The translations under genes and the position numbers were made by a program. Positions 1-4,050 of a stretch of DNA of 5,634 bases are shown here, piece after piece. The notes under the pieces were generated by a model. That model worked only from the letters and a program-made list of their open reading frames with translations, ran no database searches and was not told the origin of the DNA. The stretch's first letter is position 1; each line of letters starts with the position of its first letter. The stretch comes from Porphyrobacter sp. (GTDB lineage Bacteria; Pseudomonadota; Alphaproteobacteria; Sphingomonadales; Sphingomonadaceae), in contig JAKFWB010000337.1 in NCBI GenBank assembly GCA_021732945.1, forward strand, positions 1 through 5,634, given 5' to 3'.

Positions 1-380
<380 letters not shown>

Positions 381-489
381 TGTCACACACCAAACTAGCA
401 TGGGGATAACCCCACCCTCCAGTCTGGCATGAGCTGCAAGGAGCCAATACCTGCTGTCAAACGTAATGGATACGAATGAACATGCTTGT

Positions 490-521
490 CATCCGGACAG
501 GCGTGGAGCCTGTGTCGGATG
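490..521 (-). other. Strong stem-loop in the rRNA leader
   Basis: Bases 490-495 pair with 516-521 (CATCCG / CGGATG), and 497-502 pair with 508-513 (ACAGGC / GCCTGT). A small internal loop (496 opposite 514-515) separates the two helices and a five-base loop (503-507) caps them. All twelve pairs are Watson-Crick, so the hairpin forms equally well in the minus-strand leader RNA. It has no run of U after it, so it is not an intrinsic terminator. It may be a processing or folding element of the precursor rRNA. Confidence 0.6.
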
Positions 522-612
522 TGGCATCGGCTTAAATTAACCGGTTACCGGAGCCTTGAGGTCCCCGGACCGGGCGCCGTCGCCCACATGTCCCTTCATC
601 AAAAACCAACAA

Positions 613-623
613 TGTCAAAGAGC
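613..623 (-). promoter_or_regulatory. boxA antitermination element of the rRNA leader
   Basis: The minus strand reads GCTCTTTGACA here, very close to the bacterial rRNA boxA consensus (E. coli TGCTCTTTAACA). In rRNA operons boxA RNA recruits NusB and NusE (S10) with other Nus factors so that RNA polymerase resists Rho-dependent termination over the long untranslated transcript. It sits about 230 bases before the 16S 5' end and about 120 bases after the inferred start, a usual place for it. The motif is seen directly; the function is assigned from the known role of boxA. Confidence 0.85.
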
Positions 624-651
624 CGCCAGACAGTAATAGCGGACAGCGCTT

Positions 652-677
652 GGTTCCCCGATTTACACCGGGGGACC
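652..677 (-). promoter_or_regulatory. boxB-like hairpin upstream of boxA in the rRNA leader
   Basis: In the minus-strand RNA, bases 677-669 pair with 660-652 (GGUCCCCCG with CGGGGAACC). This gives eight base pairs with one C-A mismatch, closing an eight-base loop at 668-661. The hairpin lies about 28 bases 5' of boxA in the transcript, the same order as boxB then boxA in E. coli rRNA leaders. The fold is seen in the sequence. Calling it boxB is an inference from position, because boxB sequences are not conserved between groups. Confidence 0.5.
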
Positions 678-749
678 GGCTATCCGTTTATGTTGGCGAC
701 CGGTCGTTGCGGTGGCGGTGGAAGCCGTCAGCGCCGCGTCGGTGGAGCC

Positions 750-778
750 CATCTATGCGGGGTTCGAGATTCGGTCAA
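750..778 (-). promoter_or_regulatory. Probable rRNA operon promoter (sigma-70 type)
   Basis: On the minus strand a -35 hexamer TTGACC (778-773) is followed, 17 bases on, by TAGATG (755-750), within CATAGAT. The start would be the A at about 743. The bases after the -10 (GGGCTCCACC) are GC-rich, as in the discriminators of stringently controlled rRNA promoters, which fits down-regulation by ppGpp. A/T-rich sequence lies directly upstream of the -35. The -35 is strong (five of six bases match TTGACA). The exact -10 register is uncertain because ATAGAT with a 16-base spacer is also possible. Confidence 0.65.
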
Positions 779-782
779 CGGG

Positions 783-837
783 TTTTTGCAATTTTATTTC
801 AACGGCTCGAAAAAACCCGAGAATTCCGCCATTTTTT
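783..837 (-). promoter_or_regulatory. A/T-rich upstream (UP-like) region of the rRNA promoter
   Basis: Immediately upstream of the rRNA -35, the minus strand is rich in A and T tracts: AAAAA (787-783), AAATAAAAT (799-791), TTTTTT (815-810) and AAAAAA (837-832). The surroundings are much richer in G+C. Such sequence just upstream of -35 is the usual site of UP elements bound by the RNA polymerase alpha C-terminal domain, and of intrinsically curved DNA. The base composition is seen directly; the activator role is inferred from position. Confidence 0.45.
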
Positions 838-844
838 GCCTATC

Positions 845-899
845 CTGATGACTTATTTGGGCCTCTGACAGGCCCAAAATCCCTCAGAATCACCATCAG
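845..899. repeat. Nested inverted repeat in the divergent intergenic region
   Basis: An inner perfect 9-bp inverted repeat (856-864 TTTGGGCCT with 870-878 AGGCCCAAA) has a five-base loop. It lies inside an outer perfect 6-bp repeat (845-850 CTGATG with 894-899 CATCAG). The two arms between the stems are unequal (5 and 15 bases). Neither strand has a clear T run after the stem, so an intrinsic terminator is unlikely. It sits upstream of the rRNA promoter and about 150 bases upstream of the rightward promoter. It could be a protein-binding palindrome or an extragenic palindromic element. Confidence 0.5.
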
Positions 900-920
900 C
901 ACACCCCCAAGATGGGTGTG
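900..920. repeat. 7-bp inverted repeat next to the nested palindrome
   Basis: CACACCC (900-906) is matched perfectly by GGGTGTG (914-920) around a seven-base centre. It begins at the base after the outer arm of the 845-899 structure ends, so the two form one run of palindromic DNA. No T tract follows on either strand. Function is unknown. Confidence 0.4.
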
Positions 921-988
921 AATCGGCATTTTCGCGTGGTCAGGCAGCCGGTCTAACGCCCCAAGTTTGGACTTGCCCAACAGTGCTC

Positions 989-1018
989 GGCGAATCTGGT
1001 GTTGGACCGGGATTCGCC
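989..1018. repeat. 8-bp inverted repeat with inner stem upstream of the rightward promoter
   Basis: GGCGAATC (989-996) is perfectly complementary to GATTCGCC (1011-1018). Inside, GGT (998-1000) pairs with ACC (1006-1008), leaving a five-base loop GTTGG. The structure ends 25 bases before the candidate -35 of the aspartic protease gene. It could be an operator, an extragenic palindrome or the remnant of an RNA structure; the sequence alone does not decide. No poly-T follows on either strand. Confidence 0.5.
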
Positions 1019-1043
1019 CACCTTGCTTCAAACTGCATCGCGT

Positions 1044-1072
1044 TTGGGGCCTTGTGCAAGCAGTGGTATAGT
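1044..1072 (+). promoter_or_regulatory. Candidate sigma-70 promoter for the aspartic protease gene
   Basis: TTGGGG (1044-1049) and TATAGT (1067-1072) are separated by 17 bases, the preferred spacing. TATAGT matches TATAAT at five of six positions; the -35 is weaker. Transcription would start near 1079, giving a 5' leader of about 40 bases. The start codon chosen for the downstream gene lies after this promoter, which is consistent with it. Confidence 0.5.
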
Positions 1073-1081
1073 CACCCAGGC

Positions 1082-1104
1082 GGACAGGATCGCAGTATCC
1101 TGCC
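1082..1104 (+). other. Stem-loop at the start of the protease mRNA leader
   Basis: CAGGAT (1085-1090) pairs perfectly with ATCCTG (1097-1102) around the loop CGCAGT. Two more G-C pairs (1083-1103 and 1082-1104) can form if A1084 bulges out. It lies at the inferred 5' end of the transcript and stops four bases before the Shine-Dalgarno sequence. It may stabilise the mRNA end or influence ribosome access. The fold is seen; the role is inferred. Confidence 0.4.
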
Positions 1105-1107
1105 CCT

Positions 1108-1113
1108 AGGGAG
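1108..1113 (+). promoter_or_regulatory. Ribosome binding site that decides the protease start
   Basis: AGGGAG lies 4 bases before the ATG at 1118 and 7 bases before the ATG at 1121. The spacing slightly favours the second ATG, but either start gives the same signal peptide apart from one Met. It argues against the longer in-frame reading from 983, which would run through the promoter and the palindrome. Confidence 0.6.
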
Positions 1114-1117
1114 AGAG

Positions 1118-2080
1118 ATGATGAAAGCGCGTTTCCTCGCGGGCCTTATGGGCATTTTGGCGACGCCTGTGGCTGCCGAAACCCCGGTGCCTCTGCCTTC
1201 GACCGGCTTTGTCGATCCCTCCGCCGAAACCATCACCCTGCAAGAGGAAGGCAATCGGCGCCTCACGCTGCCGGTTATGATTGATGGCAGCGGGCCCTAT
1301 GCCTTTCTGATCGATACCGGCAGCCAGGCGACCGCCATCACGCATGAGATCCGCTCCAGCCTCGCCTTGGCCCCGGCCGGCACCGCTTTGCTGGTCGGCA
1401 TGGCCAGCCGCCGCGAGGTTGATCTGGCCAGCGTTGCCCGGATCGATTTCGGCACCAACAGCTTCACGAACTTCTCCGCCCCGGTCTTGGCGCGCGAACA
1501 TGTCGGCGCAGATGGAATCATCGGGCTGGACGCCTTGCAAGACCTGCGCGTGCTGCTCGACTTCCGCCAGCAGACCATCACGGTCGAAGATACATCGACG
1601 AAGAACAACAGCAGCGGCTTCGAGATTATCGTGCGGGCACACCAGAAGCTCGGCCAGCTGCTCATCACCGATGCCCTGGTGGAAGGGGTGCGCACCACTG
1701 TGATCATCGATACCGGCGCGCAGGCCAGCCTTGGCAACAATGCGCTGCGCGACCGGATCAAGACCAAGCGCGCGAGCGAGATCACGACCACTGACGTCAA
1801 TGGCGTCGATCTGATCGGGCAAGTCGCGGTGGTGCGGTCTCTGGTGATCGAAGGTCTGGCGTTGACCAATGTCCCGCTGGCCTTTGCTGATACGCCCGCC
1901 TTTGCGGCACTGGGGCTGGAGGATAAGCCGGTGCTGTCACTGGGCATGCAGCACCTTGCCCTGTTTGACCGGGTGGCAATCGACTTTGGCCGCCAGCGGG
2001 TGCTGTTCGATGTCCCGCGCGATGTCGCGCGCGCTATCCGCGATGCCAAGCGCGGGAATGTGATTAAGCCGCGGTTCTGA
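1118..2080 (+). CDS. Exported aspartic protease-like protein with two DTG half-sites
   Basis: This 320-residue protein begins with a signal peptide: MMKAR, a hydrophobic core, and cleavage probably after TPVAA at residue 20. It should therefore act outside the cytoplasm. It has two similar halves. The first carries LIDTGSQAT (catalytic-type Asp66) and later GIIGLDAL and VLLDFRQQTITVE. The second carries IIDTGAQAS (Asp198) and later LSLGMQHL and VAIDFGRQRVLFDV. Each half has the D-T-G, then hydrophobic-hydrophobic-Gly, layout of retropepsin-like (clan AA) proteases. Retropepsins normally pair two chains; here one chain could supply both aspartates, as in pepsin. Substrate is unknown. The start is set by AGGGAG at 1108 and by the signal peptide; ATG 1121 is the alternative. 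A candidate promoter lies at 1044-1072, and the Atm1-type exporter follows after 53 bases. The fold class is fairly sure; protease activity is inferred from intact DTG motifs. Confidence 0.88.
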   Translation: MMKARFLAGLMGILATPVAAETPVPLPSTGFVDPSAETITLQEEGNRRLTLPVMIDGSGPYAFLIDTGSQATAITHEIRSSLALAPAGTALLVGMASRREVDLASVARIDFGTNSFTNFSAPVLAREHVGADGIIGLDALQDLRVLLDFRQQTITVEDTSTKNNSSGFEIIVRAHQKLGQLLITDALVEGVRTTVIIDTGAQASLGNNALRDRIKTKRASEITTTDVNGVDLIGQVAVVRSLVIEGLALTNVPLAFADTPAFAALGLEDKPVLSLGMQHLALFDRVAIDFGRQRVLFDVPRDVARAIRDAKRGNVIKPRF

Positions 2081-2083
2081 TCG

Positions 2084-2105
2084 CCACATCCGCCTTGCGG
2101 TGTGG
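2084..2105 (+). other. Stem-loop between the protease and exporter genes
   Basis: CCACA (2084-2088) pairs with TGTGG (2101-2105) and CCGC (2090-2093) with GCGG (2097-2100). A single T is bulged and the loop is CTT. The hairpin starts three bases after the protease stop codon. The bases that follow (TGCCTGCGCG) contain no T tract, so a standard intrinsic terminator is not supported. It could slow exonuclease decay of the upstream message or attenuate expression of the next gene. Confidence 0.35.
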
Positions 2106-2133
2106 TGCCTGCGCGCCCACATGACAGCGCGAC

Positions 2134-3975
2134 ATGCCACCAGAAACCGCCCCGCCCGCCCCGAACACCTCAGCCAAGCGCGACGTCGAAAGCTGGGCGA
2201 CGCTGCGGCGCTTCCTTCCCTATTTGTGGCCGAAGGATAATCCCGGCCTGCGGGTGCGGATTGCAGTGGCGATGGTGCTGGTGCTGGCGGCCAAGGGCGT
2301 CACGCTCGCCCTGCCCTTTGCCTATAAGGGTGCAGTCGATGCGATGGCGGGGCCGGCGGATGAGGGCCTGACTGTCGCGCTGGCGTTCGTGGCGGCATAT
2401 GTGCTGGGGCGCTTCACCTCGGTCGCTTTCGACAATCTGCGCAATATCGCCTTCGAACGCGTCGGGCAGATCGCGACGCTGCATCTGGCCGAGGATGTGT
2501 TCCACCGCCTCCACCGCCTTTCGCTGAGGTTTCACCTCGCCCGGCGCACGGGTGAGGTCACCAAGATTATCGAGCGCGGGACCAAGAGCATCGACCAGAT
2601 GCTCTATTTCCTGCTGTTCAACATTGCCCCCACGATCATCGAGTTGATCGCGGTGGGCATCATCTTCTACTTCAATTTCGGGATCGAACTGGTGCTCGCC
2701 ACCGCGGTGACGGTGGTGCTGTATGTATGGGTGACGCGGGCCATCACCGAATGGCGCACCAAGCTGCGGCGCGAGATGAATGATCTCGATGGCAAGGCGC
2801 TTTACCGCGCGGTGGATTCGCTGCTGAACTACGAGACAGTGAAGTATTTCGGCGCCGAAGCGCGCGAGGAAGCGCGCTACAGTCAGGCCGCGCGCGCCTA
2901 TGCCGAAGCGGCGGTGAAGTCCGAAAACTCGGTCGGTCTGCTCAACATGGCGCAGTCGATCATCACCAATGCGCTGGTGGGCGCAGCCATGGCCTATACC
3001 GTGTGGGGCTGGAGCACCGGGGCATTGACGGTGGGCGATCTGGTGCTGGTCAATTCGCTCCTGATCCAGCTGTTCCGCCCGCTCGACGTGCTGGGCTGGG
3101 TCTATCGCACCATCCGCCAAGGGCTGATCGACATGGGCGAGATGTTCCGCCTGATCGACACCGATATCGAAGTAACCGACAAGCCGGGCGCGCCCGCGCT
3201 GATCATCCGCACCCCGACGGTGGTGTTTGACAATGTCACCTTTGGCTATGACCCGGGGCGCACGATCCTCAATGGCCTCAGCTTTGAGGTGCCCGCCGGG
3301 TCCACCACCGCCATCGTCGGCCCTTCGGGCGCGGGCAAGAGCACCATCGGGCGCTTGCTGTTCCGCTTCTATGATCCGCTGTCGGGCCGGGTGTTGGTGG
3401 GGGGCGAGGATATTGCCAACGTGATGCAGGATTCCGTGCGTGCCGCGATCGGGATCGTTCCGCAGGACTCGGTGCTGTTCAACGAGAACCTTGCCTATAA
3501 CATCGCCTATGGGGCCGAAAGCGCGGATCAGGCCATGGTCGAGCAAGCCGCGCGCGATGCCGCTCTCTCCCCGCTGATCGAACGCCTGCCCGACCGGTTT
3601 GACACCATGGTGGGCGAGCGCGGGCTGAAGCTTTCGGGTGGGGAAAAGCAGCGCGTCGCCATCGCCCGCACGCTGGTGAAGAACCCGCCGATCCTGTTGC
3701 TCGACGAAGCAACCAGCGCCTTGGACACCCGCACCGAACAGGAAATCCTCGCCACCCTGCGGCGCATCGCCAAGGGCCGAACAACGCTCGCGATCGCACA
3801 CCGGCTGTCGACCATTGCCGATGCTGACAACATTCTCGTGCTCGATCACGGCAGGCTGGTGGAAAGCGGGACGCATACCGGCTTGCTGACACGCGGCGGG
3901 CTCTATGCCGAGATGTGGGCGCGGCAAGCGAGTGAGCGGCGCGAGGCCCCCGAGGCCGCAGAGGCCGCCGAGTAA
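2134..3975 (+). CDS. atm1: Atm1-type ABC exporter (glutathione / metal-thiolate half transporter)
   Basis: This 613-residue half transporter has an N-terminal membrane domain (about 40-330, six segments) fused to a nucleotide-binding domain (about 360-600), and should work as an inner-membrane homodimer. The ATPase motifs are complete: Walker A GPSGAGKST (396-404), Q-loop Gln444, signature LSGGEKQR (500-507), Walker B ILLLDE (520-525), D-loop SALD and switch His556. Length and sequence match the Atm1/ABCB7/HMT1 family, which exports glutathione species and supports metal detoxification or, in mitochondria, Fe-S protein assembly. I recall the glutathione pocket of N. aromaticivorans Atm1 as Tyr195, Arg206, Arg210, Asn269, Gln272 and Arg323; with a +2 offset these are Tyr197, Arg208, Arg212, Asn271, Gln274 and Arg325 here. 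The start MPPETA equals that protein's, although no good Shine-Dalgarno precedes it. The tail is a short Ala/Glu repeat. Family assignment is very sure; substrate is inferred. Confidence 0.96.
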   Translation: MPPETAPPAPNTSAKRDVESWATLRRFLPYLWPKDNPGLRVRIAVAMVLVLAAKGVTLALPFAYKGAVDAMAGPADEGLTVALAFVAAYVLGRFTSVAFDNLRNIAFERVGQIATLHLAEDVFHRLHRLSLRFHLARRTGEVTKIIERGTKSIDQMLYFLLFNIAPTIIELIAVGIIFYFNFGIELVLATAVTVVLYVWVTRAITEWRTKLRREMNDLDGKALYRAVDSLLNYETVKYFGAEAREEARYSQAARAYAEAAVKSENSVGLLNMAQSIITNALVGAAMAYTVWGWSTGALTVGDLVLVNSLLIQLFRPLDVLGWVYRTIRQGLIDMGEMFRLIDTDIEVTDKPGAPALIIRTPTVVFDNVTFGYDPGRTILNGLSFEVPAGSTTAIVGPSGAGKSTIGRLLFRFYDPLSGRVLVGGEDIANVMQDSVRAAIGIVPQDSVLFNENLAYNIAYGAESADQAMVEQAARDAALSPLIERLPDRFDTMVGERGLKLSGGEKQRVAIARTLVKNPPILLLDEATSALDTRTEQEILATLRRIAKGRTTLAIAHRLSTIADADNILVLDHGRLVESGTHTGLLTRGGLYAEMWARQASERREAPEAAEAAE

Positions 3976-3989
3976 CCGCGCGCCATTGC

Positions 3990-4020
3990 TTGCACCCCGC
4001 CGCAGGGTTAGTCCTATTCT
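3990..4020 (+). promoter_or_regulatory. Weak candidate promoter before the S9 peptidase gene
   Basis: The 75-base gap after the exporter stop codon contains TTGCAC (3990-3995) and TATTCT (4015-4020), 19 bases apart, which is longer than the preferred 17. TTGCTT (3986-3991) with TAGTCC (4009-4014) at 17 bases is an alternative. No terminator-like hairpin with a T run is seen in the gap, so read-through from the exporter is equally possible. Confidence 0.25.
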
Positions 4021-4034
4021 TCCATTGCCCGACC

Positions 4035-4041
4035 GGAAGAG
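4035..4041 (+). promoter_or_regulatory. Ribosome binding site of the S9 peptidase gene
   Basis: GGAAGAG lies nine bases before the ATG at 4051, a workable distance. Together with the signal peptide that begins right after this ATG, it fixes the start of the gene. Confidence 0.5.
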
Positions 4042-4050
4042 AGTGACCCG

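Larger units (their letters stand above)
381..743 (-). ncRNA. rRNA operon leader (external transcribed spacer, 5' of 16S)
   Basis: About 360 bases separate the mature 16S 5' end from the inferred transcription start near 743. This is the leader of the rRNA precursor, removed by RNase processing. It contains no credible protein gene. Reading with transcription (right to left) it holds a boxB-like hairpin (677-652), boxA (623-613), a short GC-rich stem-loop (572-585), a 12-bp hairpin (521-490) and a 5-bp hairpin with a tetraloop (401-414). The bases next to 380 would be expected to pair with sequence beyond the 16S 3' end to form the RNase III processing stem, but that partner is outside the window. 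The 5' limit depends on the promoter call and could move by a few bases. Confidence 0.8.

Noticed and set aside
806..821. Terminator-like CTCG ... CGAG with an A/T run
   Set aside because: The stem is only four pairs and the T run lies in the loop, not after the stem. The A/T content is better explained as the region upstream of the rRNA promoter.
856..885. Intrinsic terminator at the 9-bp stem
   Set aside because: The stem is good but neither strand has a run of T after it, and no gene ends just upstream on either strand.
486..921. Short plus-strand open frames in the rRNA leader and promoter region (486-848, 650-868, 712-921)
   Set aside because: They run antisense to the rRNA leader and promoter, overlap one another in different frames, and lack ribosome sites and recognisable motifs.
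930..1025. A possible degraded tRNA, suggested by CGTGGTCAGGC and GGTCTAACGCC
   Set aside because: No seven-base anticodon loop on a five-pair stem, no GGTTCGANTCC arm and no closing acceptor stem can be drawn on either strand.
983..1117. Extending the aspartic protease upstream to a start at 983
   Set aside because: The extra 45 residues have no family resemblance, would bury the signal peptide inside the protein, and overlap a candidate promoter, a palindrome and the ribosome site.
1106..1822. Minus-strand open frames of 238 and 250 residues (the second at 1297-2049) opposite the aspartic protease
   Set aside because: The plus strand encodes a signal peptide and two DTG motifs; these frames are shadows with biased composition.
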